A stretch of 64,000 nt of DNA from contig JAHELJ010000020.1 of the NCBI GenBank assembly GCA_024644235.1, positions 1 to 64,000 on the forward strand, in the 5' to 3' direction. This DNA is from Lewinellaceae bacterium. GTDB lineage: Bacteria > Bacteroidota > Bacteroidia > Chitinophagales > Saprospiraceae. The notes beneath the pieces were generated by a model that was not told the DNA's origin, did not search any database, and saw nothing but the letters and a program-made list of their open reading frames with translations. Below are positions 1 through 9,425 of this stretch, one piece after another. Position numbers and translations under genes: made by a program. The stretch's first letter is position 1. Every line of letters starts with the position of its first letter.

Positions 1-464
1 TTCCGCTACCTAGCGGTGTGCTCTGATCCGACTGTGAAGGGCGAAGGGCGAAGGGCTAAGGCGAAGGCGAAGGCGAAGGGCTAAGGCGAAGGCGAAGGGC
101 TAAGGCGAAGGCTAAGGCGAAGGCTAAGGCGGCAAAAGTGGTGAAAGGGAGAAAAGGATAATCGATTAACGACGAACGACAAACGAGCCGGACAAAAGGC
201 CAATGGTCAAAGGTTAATGGAAGGTTTATGAATGTAATGTGTCAGTATTCCAATTACAGACATCAATAGGCACGCTTCTGAGGTAATTCGTCATTCGTCA
301 TTCGATACCCCTAAATCCCCTACAAGGGGACTTTGACTTTATTTTATGTTTGAGCTGGTCTGACCAATGCATCATAGTCCAGAACATCGTAGGAACTTCC
401 CAAGCCGCACGTCTCAAGTCGCAAGTGGTTGTACCGCACACCGCATGCCGCATGCCGCTAGCCG
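1..464. other. Repeat-rich intergenic region
   Basis: No convincing gene is visible. The stretch holds the AAGG-word array at 36-130, then runs of similar words (cgacgaacgacaaacgag near 169-186; caaaaggccaatggtcaaagg near 193-213). A small inverted repeat TCCCC-TACAA-GGGGA lies at 316-330 inside a cccctaaatcccc context that is common in intergenic DNA of Bacteroidota. Near 433-466 there are reiterated ccgcatg/ccgctag words. The hairpin lies downstream of garD and could contribute to its 3' end, but no T-tract follows it on that strand. Confidence 0.6.
36..130. repeat. Short tandem array of 15 units, (G/T)AAGG(G)C
   Basis: Read directly, the segment parses without remainder into 15 consecutive units. 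Five are GAAGGGC and ten are 6-base GAAGGC or TAAGGC. There are no spacers. The 6/7-base alternation puts it out of phase with any codon periodicity, and no open frame uses it. Confidence 0.85.
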
Positions 465-1979
465 CTAAGTGATTGGTCCTGGATTAAAAAGCACAAGGTC
501 ATTTCGCAAGCCTAGTTTATCTGCTGCAACTAACTTCCTTCCACTAGCAGCCTCGAGGATCAGCTGAAACAACTCCCATCCCAGCTCTTCTATCGTCTTT
601 TGACCGGTGAGGAGCTGACCGGCGTCCAGATCAATCAAATCAAACCACCGTTTGCCTAATTCGGAGTTGGAACTCACTTTAACTACCGGCACCATGGACA
701 ATCCATAAGGAGTGCCCCGGCCGGTAATAAAAACATGCATGTTCATACCAGCTGCTAATTGGAGGGTGCCACAAACGAAATCACTTGCGGGTGTTGCCAC
801 AAAATTCAATCCCTTCATCTGCACCTTGTCTCCTGGAGAAATGACATCAACGATCGGCTGCGTACCGGACTTGGCGATCGAACCCATCGCCTTTTCAACC
901 ACATTGGCAATTCCCCCCCTCTTGTTTCCCGGCGTTGGATTGTCTGAGCGGTCACCACCTCCTGCCTCCAGATAATTTTGATACCATTGAAATTCCTCTA
1001 ACAGTTTTTTTGCTACTGTCTCATTGGCACACCGCTCCACCAACTGGGTGGCAGCGTCCATGACTTCGGTGACTTCAGAGAAAAAAACAGTACCTCCAGC
1101 TCTGACAATCAGGTCGGCCGCAAAGCCAGCTACTGGATTTCCGGAAAGGCCCGAGAAAATATCACTACCTCCACACTGCATCCCTACTACCAGATCCGAT
1201 GCCGGACAAGTTACTCGCCGACGGCGGTTGAGCCGCTCCAGATGTACGGTTGCCTTACTTATGATCCCATCTACCATAGCCTGAAATCCTTCAAAACGAG
1301 GATCCTGCAGATATACCAGACTATAATTATCACCATCGATGAGCAGTTCAGGACGTAATTTCTCACAACCTAAACCAAGCACTAACACTTCATTCCCCAG
1401 ATTGGGATGCTGAGCCAGATTACGGATGGTTCTCTTCGGAATCACTGCTGCCGGCACATCGATGGCCACCCCACATCCGTAGTGGTGATTCAGACCCACG
1501 ACGTCATCTACATTGGGATACTTCGGTAGTAGATCCTTTTTTATACGGCTCACAACATGCTCGATAACCCCCGACACACATTGTACACTCATTGTAATAC
1601 CTAAAACGTTCTTCGTTCCTACTGTTCCATCGCTATTGCGGTAACCCTCAAAGGTGTAGCCGTCAAGTTTTTCAACCTCCTCATCGGTGCTTTTCGAAAA
1701 ATCAATCCTAAAAAACTCGGGCGAAGGCGGGGTCTTGATGTAATCATTCTTTAGCCAGGTACCTTTTGATACGGACTGATTGGCGTAGCCAATAACGGTG
1801 TTGTAACGTACAACCGGATCATTGATGGATATATTTTGCAAGGCCACTTTCTGGCCAAAAGGGATAGGCTCAGCTGCTTTCAGCGATCCAAAGAATATTT
1901 CACCCTCAAACAAACCGTCAGGTTTGATTACAATGGCTACATTATCGGCAGAGGACACCCTTATCACATCCGAGACCAT
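465..1979 (-). CDS. garD: Galactarate dehydratase (GarD, UxaA/GarD family)
   Basis: Dehydrates D-galactarate (mucate) to 5-keto-4-deoxy-D-glucarate, an iron-dependent cytoplasmic reaction. The 504 residues match the usual length of about 520. An N-terminal SAF-type domain (about residues 1-90) precedes the catalytic domain. Strongly GarD-like blocks include EGYTFEGYRNSDGTVGTKN, DLLPKYPNVDDVVGLNH, HYGCGVAI, MQCGGSDIFSG, NPTPGNKRGG, TPASDFVCGT and GRGTPYGL. These fit GarD better than the related altronate dehydratase UxaA, whose middle section differs. It is transcribed away from the esterase/DapA pair, with about 135 bases between the starts. It shares its product with the two glucarate dehydratases further on, so the locus can handle both galactarate and glucarate. 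Confidence 0.93.
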   Translation of the reverse strand: MVSDVIRVSSADNVAIVIKPDGLFEGEIFFGSLKAAEPIPFGQKVALQNISINDPVVRYNTVIGYANQSVSKGTWLKNDYIKTPPSPEFFRIDFSKSTDEEVEKLDGYTFEGYRNSDGTVGTKNVLGITMSVQCVSGVIEHVVSRIKKDLLPKYPNVDDVVGLNHHYGCGVAIDVPAAVIPKRTIRNLAQHPNLGNEVLVLGLGCEKLRPELLIDGDNYSLVYLQDPRFEGFQAMVDGIISKATVHLERLNRRRRVTCPASDLVVGMQCGGSDIFSGLSGNPVAGFAADLIVRAGGTVFFSEVTEVMDAATQLVERCANETVAKKLLEEFQWYQNYLEAGGGDRSDNPTPGNKRGGIANVVEKAMGSIAKSGTQPIVDVISPGDKVQMKGLNFVATPASDFVCGTLQLAAGMNMHVFITGRGTPYGLSMVPVVKVSSNSELGKRWFDLIDLDAGQLLTGQKTIEELGWELFQLILEAASGRKLVAADKLGLRNDLVLFNPGPIT

Positions 1980-2115
1980 GAGGTTGATGAGATTATCTAT
2001 CCAAATGTAATCCTATTCAATCATGAAATCTGTTGCCAACGATCCGTAAATGTTTAAATTAAATCCACTAAAGAAATCATACTTCGTCACTATCTCGATC
2101 AAATTCAATCAAACA

Positions 2116-3657
2116 ATGCGAATCAAGACAGTAATCTTCACAGCTTCTTTATTGATCTTTTTCTCCAGTGCATTGGGTGCCCAGGTAAGGTTGCCCGCAA
2201 TATTTAGCGACCACATGGTTTTCCAGCAAAAGCAGAGTAATCCGGTATGGGGCTGGGCCACCCCGGGTGAAACCATTGTAGTGGAGATCCACGGTCAGAG
2301 TCACCTTACCAAAGCAGATGGTGAAGGTAATTGGCGAGTGGAGCTGAGACCTATTCCTGCAGGAGGGCCATACCAATTGCATATTCAAGGGGAGTCAAGC
2401 AAATTTTTCATTGAAGATGTTCTTGTGGGTGAAGTTTGGATCTGCTCGGGTCAATCCAACATGGCCTGGTCCATCCAAAATTCTTTTGATGCGGATCTGG
2501 AAGAGCTATCAGCAGACTACCCCGAAATCCGCCTGATTACCGTACCGCGGGTAGGCACCCAAGAACCACAAGAGGATTTTGCCGGCAGCTGGGATAAATG
2601 TTCGGCAACTACTATCGCTGATTTTTCTGCCGTGGGTTATTTCTTTGGTCGTCGTCTTCATCAAGTGCTAGATGTACCGGTTGGATTGATAGATAATGCC
2701 TGGGGTGGTTCTGCAGCTGAAGCTTGGATTCGCCGGGATGTCCTGGAGAACGACGTGCGCTTCGATCAGCTGATGGACTGGTGGGAGCAAGAGGAAAGCA
2801 CCTATGATTACGAAAGTGCGCTGACCGAGTGGCACACCAAACATGCTACCTGGCTGGCATCGGGAAGGCAAGGGGATCCACCCCGTAAGCCCGCCAATCC
2901 GATGGCAGGGAACCATCGTCCTGGCAACATCTACAACGGAGTATTACACCCAACGATTGGTTATGGAATCCAAGGGGTAATCTGGTATCAGGGTGAATCC
3001 AATGCTTCGCGCGCTTATCAGTATCGGGATCTTTTCCCTCTCATGATAAATCATTGGCGGGAAGAATGGGGTGAAGGTAATTTTCCGTTCTACTACGTTC
3101 AATTGGCTGACTTCCTGGCTGAGACCGAACAACCCGAAGAAAGCGCCTGGGCCGAACTCAGGGAGGCACAGACGATGACCATGGATCAGGTGGAAAATAC
3201 AGGGCAAGCGGTGATCATAGACGTCGGGGAAGGAAGGGATATTCACCCCCGCGATAAAAAGACAGTAGCCGACCGCTTGGCACGCTGGGCATTGGGCCGT
3301 GACTATGGTAAAGACATAGCATATCGAAGTCCCACCTACCGATCTATGCAGAAAGAAGGCAACAGGATCGTACTCACGTTTGATCATAGCAGATCCGGAC
3401 TCTATTCATTTGATAGGGCAGATCCGGTAGGCTTCGCCATTGCCGGAGAAGACAAAAATTTTGTGTGGGCAGAGGCGAAAATCATTGATAACAACCGGGT
3501 TGAAGTATGGAGTGATTCCGTATCAAATCCCGTGGCAGTGAGATATGCCTGGGCCAACAATCCGGTTTGTAATCTTTATAGCCGGGAGGGATTACCAGTT
3601 ACGCCATTCCGTACGGATGATTGGTCTGGGGTCACTGTAGATAATCATCACCGGTGA
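2116..3657 (+). CDS. Secreted sialate O-acetylesterase-like SGNH hydrolase
   Basis: Probably removes O-acetyl groups from acidic sugars or polysaccharides outside the cytoplasm. The start at 2116 is preferred over an upstream in-frame ATG at 2050 because it places a signal peptide first (MRIKTVIF..., hydrophobic core, cleavage near ALGAQ). Family marks are an N-terminal beta domain (LPAIFSDHMVFQQ), the nucleophile block ICSGQSNMAW, GGSAAEAW, GVIWYQGESNA and the acid/base block DVGEGRDIHPRDK. About 513 residues is typical for the DUF303/SASA family. The next gene starts at or just after its stop codon, so the two are likely co-transcribed. The exact acetylated substrate cannot be told. Confidence 0.85.
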   Translation: MRIKTVIFTASLLIFFSSALGAQVRLPAIFSDHMVFQQKQSNPVWGWATPGETIVVEIHGQSHLTKADGEGNWRVELRPIPAGGPYQLHIQGESSKFFIEDVLVGEVWICSGQSNMAWSIQNSFDADLEELSADYPEIRLITVPRVGTQEPQEDFAGSWDKCSATTIADFSAVGYFFGRRLHQVLDVPVGLIDNAWGGSAAEAWIRRDVLENDVRFDQLMDWWEQEESTYDYESALTEWHTKHATWLASGRQGDPPRKPANPMAGNHRPGNIYNGVLHPTIGYGIQGVIWYQGESNASRAYQYRDLFPLMINHWREEWGEGNFPFYYVQLADFLAETEQPEESAWAELREAQTMTMDQVENTGQAVIIDVGEGRDIHPRDKKTVADRLARWALGRDYGKDIAYRSPTYRSMQKEGNRIVLTFDHSRSGLYSFDRADPVGFAIAGEDKNFVWAEAKIIDNNRVEVWSDSVSNPVAVRYAWANNPVCNLYSREGLPVTPFRTDDWSGVTVDNHHR

Positions 3658-3659
3658 TC

Positions 3660-4598
3660 ATGAGCAAAGTAGCAACCGTAGAATTGTTGGATCACCTCAA
3701 TTCCGTCACCACCATTCCCATCATACCCTTTCGAAATGGGCAAATTGATTTCGAGGCACACCGGACCAATATCCGGTACCTCATGCAAAACAATCATTTG
3801 AGCGATGGTCGTCCGAGAGTGATTTGTGTTGCCGGCACCAGCCTGATCCATCACTTAGATCCAACGCAGCAAACAAGGCTGTTGCAGATTACCGCTGATA
3901 CCATGGACGACGGAGGCATCCTGATTTCCGCTCTGATGCCAAATCCCTTAAGGATCATGCAACAATTGACCGAGGAGCAGCTGGATCTCCACCGGCCACC
4001 GGATGCATTTCTGATTATGCCTGTGGTTGGCATCTATACATCTGGCGGTCTTTATTCAACTCTGATGAAACATGTCGACCGTTACGGACCAAAAGGCGCG
4101 AAATTTATTTTCTATCATCGGAATCAGCGAGATTCAGCACAGGTTATTCAGCTCATTCGCGAATCGCCCCATTTTATTGGAGTAAAGGTCGGTACTAGCG
4201 AAGAGGATGTGCCGAAGCTGGTGGAAGAGATCGGTGAGAGTGGAATTGTTATTTGGGGCAAAGGAGATCGAAGTACCAAGGCGGCTCAGCTCGGCACAAA
4301 AGGACACACCTCCGGCATCTCCGTGCTCTATGCCAAAGCCGGTGACTTGATTAACAATGCGCAAAGGGAAGGGGATTATGACCGGTCACAGGAAATTGAA
4401 AAGCGCGTCGCCCCATTAGAAGAGCACCGGTTTGAGAATGGACGGGAAAACAACTACACCGCGGTAGTAGAGGCCATGATTCTGAGTGGTTTCTCGGATA
4501 TCGATGCCGGCGACGGTGGCCCATTTAATCCCCGGGTGTCCGCTGAAGTCTCCGAAAGAGTGCAGGCAGCCATACAGAATCTGGAGGACCTGCACTAG
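3660..4598 (+). CDS. DapA/dihydrodipicolinate synthase-family lyase or dehydratase
   Basis: A (beta/alpha)8 class I aldolase-type enzyme that works through a Schiff-base lysine. Visible marks are the N-terminal TTIPIIPFR, the tyrosine in FIFYHRN and the lysine in FIGVKVGTSEED. The glycine-rich GTGE-type loop of true DapA is replaced by VAGTSLIHH, so lysine biosynthesis is unlikely. About 312 residues is usual. The ATG at 3660 follows the esterase stop by two bases; a GTG at 3654 overlapping that stop is an alternative. Beside garD and two glucarate dehydratases, a 5-keto-4-deoxyglucarate dehydratase/decarboxylase or aldolase role is a reasonable inference, but the sequence alone does not prove it. 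Confidence 0.8.
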   Translation: MSKVATVELLDHLNSVTTIPIIPFRNGQIDFEAHRTNIRYLMQNNHLSDGRPRVICVAGTSLIHHLDPTQQTRLLQITADTMDDGGILISALMPNPLRIMQQLTEEQLDLHRPPDAFLIMPVVGIYTSGGLYSTLMKHVDRYGPKGAKFIFYHRNQRDSAQVIQLIRESPHFIGVKVGTSEEDVPKLVEEIGESGIVIWGKGDRSTKAAQLGTKGHTSGISVLYAKAGDLINNAQREGDYDRSQEIEKRVAPLEEHRFENGRENNYTAVVEAMILSGFSDIDAGDGGPFNPRVSAEVSERVQAAIQNLEDLH

Positions 4599-4636
4599 TT
4601 TTGATCACTCCCTCCATGGGTCTTTAATCATATTTG

Positions 4637-6562
4637 TTACTGGTCTACACGTGGTCCGTAAACTGGGTGGTCGCGTCCATATTCGAAAGCACCAAGGTCA
4701 GGGGCAGAGCCCTCGAAGCCTTCATTGATATTAGGGAGAATAACACCGGCATCAATGGCATCACAACCTGCTACCAGGTTGAAATCGAGGCCTTCGGGGA
4801 AGTAAACTTTGTGGGGAAACCCGGCATCAGGTTGTTTGATATTGCGAAATATTTCGGTCGTCACAGTTCTACTGTTCTTTTCGAGCCCAGACGATCCCCT
4901 TAGGTCATCCAGGTTGTCAAACAGCAAGGGTTCTGGTCGTGCTGAATAGTCATTGGGGCCATTTTTCGGGACAGCGATGCTGAATGGGGGCACCATAGCA
5001 GATTGATTATAGGCGAATCCGTTATAATCGGAGGTACTGTAGCGTGTATAGGTGATCAGACGGAATAAATGCTTGGTGGGATGATTGGTTCCGAAAAATA
5101 AATTATTGCGAAAATGGACGTTGGAGATCCCCACCACATTTGAATTTTCGGCGATAAAGGTATTATGGTAGATAAGCACCCCGGCTGGATTGGCTCCCCC
5201 GGTTTTGATGGCGCCACCAAAAGGCACGTTGTAAATGAGATTACCGATGAAGTAGACCGGACCACCAAACATCGGCTGAACACTCAATCCCTGATGAGCA
5301 GCGTTGAATCCGCGATTATTAAATACTCTGATATTGTGGACGCCTCCATCTGATTCGATAAAATCGTCTACCATCAGGAAGATGTCATTATTATAAATGT
5401 CGATCGAAACACATTTCAGATCCTGTTCTTCTTCCGGAATACCATAAGTGCTGATACAAATACCATCGTGGAAGAAGGAGATCTTGTTGTGGCAGATCAC
5501 ATGTCCCTGACCATACACTTTCACACCGTAATATGAATTGACTGGACTGGGGCCATAAGTCTTCATATTGGCCCAGCCATTCAACCTATGATGATCATCT
5601 CTCCCGATCATCGTATTGTCGGCTATATAGAAATTTTTTGCTCCCGCCCAATCGGTATGCACACCGATGCCGACATCTTCCAACCGGCAATTCCTGACAG
5701 ATAGATTGGAGCAGCCCATAACATCCTTCGCTCCGCCGTAAAAAGCGACCTCCGCGTTCCGTATGGTGATCCCCTCAAAAATATGATGATCCGCTGCCAT
5801 CACATCAAACAGCCTGAAGGCGTTGTCCCCATCGAAGATGACTTCGCCATCTCCCGCGGCTTTGATCGTAATCGGCTTTTCTTCCGTCCCATCGAGTGTC
5901 AATACGTAGGAACCAAAAAAAGGAATTTGATGAGGATTAATGTAATCCCTCCGGTCGGCCTTATATAGTCCGGCATGAATGAGAATGGTGGTACCTGGCT
6001 CCACCGGCCGGCAGCGCACTACATCCCAATCTCCCAATCCCGGTCCGTAGTAGGCCTCCAACAAACCCGTAAAGTAAGGCTCCTCACGATTGCCCTCGTG
6101 ATTTGGCGGGTATACATGCAGCACCGGTCCCTGCGGATAGGATTGGGGTACCTGCCGAGTCTCAACATTGACTTGTTGTACAGCTATACCATTCACCCCA
6201 TCCGGATCCGACATTTCAAAGCGACACTCGTACCTTTCAGCCGGATCGAGACCAAAGATGCTACCAGCAAACATGTGTGGAGTCCAGTACTCCAGGAATT
6301 CCCTGACCCGCCACACCTTCTCCCCTCCAATACGCAACATGGGCTGAGCGGTCCTCCAGATGTTTTCTCCCACTTTGCGGAAGCTAACCTCAACGACTGC
6401 ATTTCGATTTTCATCACCCTCGATCTTCCATTCAAAGCCGAGGCTGTGCAATGTAGATGGTTCTACAGTAAACTCCCCGGCAGTCACGCTATCCTGCTCA
6501 AGGTGGATGATCATTAAAATTAAAAAGGGTGTAAGACCGAGGGCAAGGAGATAAGATTTCAT
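4637..6562 (-). CDS. Secreted right-handed beta-helix protein, possible polysaccharide lyase
   Basis: 641 residues. An N-terminal hydrophobic segment (MKSYLLALGLTPFLILMII) looks like a signal peptide or anchor. It is followed by a fibronectin-III-like domain (about 30-140; WKIEGDENRNAVVEVSFR) and a long parallel beta-helix region (about 170-620) with repeating hydrophobic/Asn turns such as NLSVRNCRLEDV, NFYIADNTMIG and NIRVFNNRGF. The end carries the APDLGAFEYG motif common in secreted beta-helix proteins. Such proteins are often polyuronate lyases or epimerases, which would supply uronic or aldaric acids to the neighbouring genes. No lyase active site can be assigned with certainty. It is the last gene of the minus-strand run, 75 bases after the glucarate dehydratase. 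Confidence 0.8.
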   Translation of the reverse strand: MKSYLLALGLTPFLILMIIHLEQDSVTAGEFTVEPSTLHSLGFEWKIEGDENRNAVVEVSFRKVGENIWRTAQPMLRIGGEKVWRVREFLEYWTPHMFAGSIFGLDPAERYECRFEMSDPDGVNGIAVQQVNVETRQVPQSYPQGPVLHVYPPNHEGNREEPYFTGLLEAYYGPGLGDWDVVRCRPVEPGTTILIHAGLYKADRRDYINPHQIPFFGSYVLTLDGTEEKPITIKAAGDGEVIFDGDNAFRLFDVMAADHHIFEGITIRNAEVAFYGGAKDVMGCSNLSVRNCRLEDVGIGVHTDWAGAKNFYIADNTMIGRDDHHRLNGWANMKTYGPSPVNSYYGVKVYGQGHVICHNKISFFHDGICISTYGIPEEEQDLKCVSIDIYNNDIFLMVDDFIESDGGVHNIRVFNNRGFNAAHQGLSVQPMFGGPVYFIGNLIYNVPFGGAIKTGGANPAGVLIYHNTFIAENSNVVGISNVHFRNNLFFGTNHPTKHLFRLITYTRYSTSDYNGFAYNQSAMVPPFSIAVPKNGPNDYSARPEPLLFDNLDDLRGSSGLEKNSRTVTTEIFRNIKQPDAGFPHKVYFPEGLDFNLVAGCDAIDAGVILPNINEGFEGSAPDLGAFEYGRDHPVYGPRVDQ

Positions 6563-6637
6563 GAGGAAAAAATTTAGTGCTGATTTTCTTGTAGATGCTC
6601 TTACTACTGAGTTATATCTCCTTAGTCACGGGTCGGA

Positions 6638-7939
6638 TTACCATCTTGTCTTTTCAAATTTCCATTGCGGGTCTAGCTTTTGCATCTCGGCTTCGTCATC
6701 TCTTTCTTTAATCCCACATTGTAAATAATTCTGATTCAGTCTCTCCAGAGATGGGCGGTCGAGTTCAACTCCCAGTCCGGGACCGGAAGGTACGTTTAGG
6801 CTGCCTTCTTCAAATTGAAACCTGCCGCCTTCTATGATTTCCTCTGACTGCCAGGGATAATGAGTATCGAGAGCAAAAGGCACCTCGGGCAGAGCTGCCC
6901 CCAAATGCGTCATCGCTGCCAGCGAGATACCAAGGTGACTATTGGAATGCATGGACAGCTTTCTGCCGAAAACCTCACAGAATGCCGAAAGCTGCATCGA
7001 GGCTTGAAGTCCTCCCCAAAAATGATGATCACTCAGAATAATATCTTCTGATCCCAATGCGATACTCGATGGCAGGTCGGCAAAAGAGGTCGTGCACATA
7101 TTGGTAGCCAATGGCACATTCAGCCGCTTTCTCAACAGCGCCATGTTCTCCTGACCCCTCACTGGATCTTCCAAATACTCCAAGTACTTCTCCATCTCCT
7201 TGCCAATCTCTGTAGCAGTATCGAGAGACCAGGCTGCATTGGGATCAAAGCGGATGGGCATTTCTGTGAAATGGTCGAAGAGCGCTTTTACTGCTTCCAG
7301 TTCTTCCCAGGGTGGGAATGCTCCTCCCTTAAGTTTGATCGATTTGAACCCAAAAGATTCACACATTGATCCGGCTTGCTTGATAACTCCCGCCGGATCC
7401 AGTGCCCCTACTTGCCGGGCTTCTGCCCAGCCCCGTGCCGAGTCATCTTTTCCAAAACCATGCTCTCCTCCCGCTCCTTCTTGCTTGTAAAACAGGTATG
7501 CCGCATAGGGAACTTGGTCCCGGCGCTTGCCTCCCAGCAGATCACACACCGGTCGGTTCACTACCTTGCCAACGATGTCCAGGCAGGCTACTTCAATCGC
7601 GCTGAATACATGAACCAGCTTCCGCTGATCCCATGGTGCATCGCCACGACGCTGATCAGATCCAAAATGCTGCCTCAGTTCGTCCCTGATCAAATTCATC
7701 TGGAACGGGTCCTTGCCCAAGATCAAATCTCCCGCCATCTTGAGCGCTTGGTCAATCAAGGCGCTACCCGGAATTTCACTGATGCCGGAAATACCATCTT
7801 CAGTGACCAATTCAACAATAGTTCGAAGAGCAAATGGCGCGTGGATTCCCGCGGCGTTCAACAGAGGAGGATCAGTTACCGCAATAGGCGTAATGTGTAT
7901 TTGGGCAATTGACGGTCCCGGTCTTTGACTGGCGATCAT
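6638..7939 (-). CDS. gudD: Glucarate dehydratase, cytoplasmic copy
   Basis: Enolase-superfamily enzyme converting D-glucarate (and usually L-idarate) to 5-keto-4-deoxyglucarate with Mg2+. 433 residues, close to E. coli GudD. The N-terminal capping domain begins ITPIAVTDPPLLNAAGIHAP. Barrel motifs are the catalytic KLK in SIKLKGG, metal ligands in RFDPNAAW and LEDPVRG, the asparagine in ATNMCTTSF, SDHHFWGG and the catalytic histidine in SMHSNSHLG. All expected active-site residues are present. There is no signal peptide, in contrast to its paralogue at 9426-10847. It begins 14 bases after the GntP stop, so the two are probably co-transcribed. Confidence 0.92.
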   Translation of the reverse strand: MIASQRPGPSIAQIHITPIAVTDPPLLNAAGIHAPFALRTIVELVTEDGISGISEIPGSALIDQALKMAGDLILGKDPFQMNLIRDELRQHFGSDQRRGDAPWDQRKLVHVFSAIEVACLDIVGKVVNRPVCDLLGGKRRDQVPYAAYLFYKQEGAGGEHGFGKDDSARGWAEARQVGALDPAGVIKQAGSMCESFGFKSIKLKGGAFPPWEELEAVKALFDHFTEMPIRFDPNAAWSLDTATEIGKEMEKYLEYLEDPVRGQENMALLRKRLNVPLATNMCTTSFADLPSSIALGSEDIILSDHHFWGGLQASMQLSAFCEVFGRKLSMHSNSHLGISLAAMTHLGAALPEVPFALDTHYPWQSEEIIEGGRFQFEEGSLNVPSGPGLGVELDRPSLERLNQNYLQCGIKERDDEAEMQKLDPQWKFEKTRW

Positions 7940-7953
7940 GATTCGGCTGTTTT

Positions 7954-9400
7954 CTAAACCAAAGGAAACAATTTAGCTCCGATCAGGATCACGATCAAAC
8001 CTGTCAGACCCATGATGGTGAGAAGAGGTGAGAAGGTCTTGAGCGCCTCCTTTTCGGTGAGATTACTCATTTTACAGACTATCCAAAACCCGCTGTCGTT
8101 CATCCAGGGTATGAGTTTCGACCCGCAGGCGATGGCCAATCCGATGTAGACTACATGATAGGGAAGCTGGGCTTCGGTACTCATCCCAGATAGGATTCCA
8201 GCGGCAGTAATCATAGCCACAGTGGCAGAACCCTGTGCCGTGCGAACAATTGCTGTGATCAGAAATGCCAGTGGAATCAGAGCCATCTGATATCCCTGGG
8301 TCAAATCAGCGATGTGTGCACTGATATCTGTCTGTTGCAGCATAGCCCCGAATGCTCCCCCTGCCGATGTAATCAAAATGATCAACCCTCCACTAAGCAG
8401 GGCATCCTGAACTGACTTCTTGATCGATCCTTCTCGGTCGGGTCTCGATACGAGCAAAAGAATAGCGATCAACGCTCCCAGAATCAAAGCCAGGTTCTTT
8501 TCACCACCAAAATCAAGAAGCTGTACCAAAAGACGTAGCAACAGGGAAGGCGAATCAATTGCTCCAGGAGCAAACGTTTCCAGTGCAGCCTTTGCAGTAA
8601 TTAACCCTACTGGTAAGAGAATGGGTAACGTCGAAACCAACAAACCCGGAAGAGCACCAACTTCTCTTGCCGCCAATTTGCGAATTTCTTCCAAAGGAGC
8701 TTCCGGAGAGTCACGCAAGGGTATCTGCCACCTAGCATCTGCCCATTTAGCGAACCAAAAACCAGCAACGATGGTGAACAAACCGACAATCAAACCACTT
8801 ACGATCATCATCCCCATTGGGATATCCAATTCTACCACGAGGAAGAGCGGACCGGGAGTGGGAGGTACCAGAGAGTGGGCCATCACTCCTCCCGCTGCTA
8901 TACAAAGTACCAGCAGAAGGTAGTTCCTGCCAATTTTCGCAGCCATGGCTTTTGCTAATGGTATCATGAGATAGAAAACCGTATCAAAAAAAACCGGTAT
9001 GGCCAGAAAAAAGCTGCTGCCAAGAAACGAAACGGGAGCCCTCTCCTCCCCGGTGATCTTTAGCAAAGAGCGAACTATCTTTTCTGCAGCTCCGCTTTCC
9101 AACAAGCATTTGCCAATGACCGCAGCCATGGCAATTAAGATACCGATCTTGCCACAGGTATCACCAAAGGCAAGGGCAACGCGAGCTCCAATGGCTCGAC
9201 CAGCTAATTGGCTGGGATCGATTCCGTGGCTTAGCGCATATGATTGCAAGGCCTGGTCAGGAGTGAGAATAGCCACGATGAGAGCACCTAAGATGAGTGC
9301 CAGAAATGCGTGTAAGCGTAGCGCGATGATACCGCCTACTACTACAATTAAACCAACCAGCAGAATGAGTAGAGGACTAATTTTCTATTTGCTTTTGCAT
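7954..9400 (-). CDS. GntP-family permease for gluconate/aldarates, apparent 5' frameshift
   Basis: Inner-membrane secondary transporter of the Ion-Transporter/GntP family, here likely importing aldaric or aldonic acids. The body has about 12 hydrophobic segments with GntP blocks such as FGDTCGKIGILIAMAAVIG, PVFFDTVFYLMIPLAKA, VPPTPGPL, AQGSATVAMITAAG and MNDSGFW. The only ordinary start in the main frame is a GTG at 9274-9276, which would drop the first membrane helix. That helix (PLLILLVGLIVVVGGIIALR) is encoded in frame just upstream, between 9277 and 9384, without a start codon. An ATG at 9398-9400 lies one frame off. Removing one A from the AAAA tract at 9381-9384 gives MQKQIEISPLLILL and restores a full-length permease. 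Confidence 0.87.
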
Positions 9401-9425
9401 TATGAAATGGACTTCTGCGCCACCA

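Noticed and set aside
36-130. Repeat array as a CRISPR
   Set aside because: Units are only 6-7 bases and are contiguous, with no spacers and no cas genes nearby.
2050-2115. Upstream ATG of the sialate-esterase gene
   Set aside because: It would put 22 residues in front of a good signal peptide; the ATG at 2116 gives the expected leader.
3660-4598. Calling this DapA of lysine synthesis
   Set aside because: The active-site loop differs and the neighbours are sugar-acid genes.
5975-6517. 180-codon open frame antisense to the beta-helix gene
   Set aside because: No recognisable motif; the minus-strand protein has clear repeats and signal peptide.
8420-8923. Long open frame antisense to the GntP permease
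   Set aside because: No domain or leader and unusual composition; it mirrors the codon pattern of the real gene on the other strand.
7954-9276. GTG at 9274-9276 as the natural start of the GntP permease
   Set aside because: It removes the first membrane helix, which is encoded in frame directly upstream; a frameshift at 9381-9384 explains the data better.
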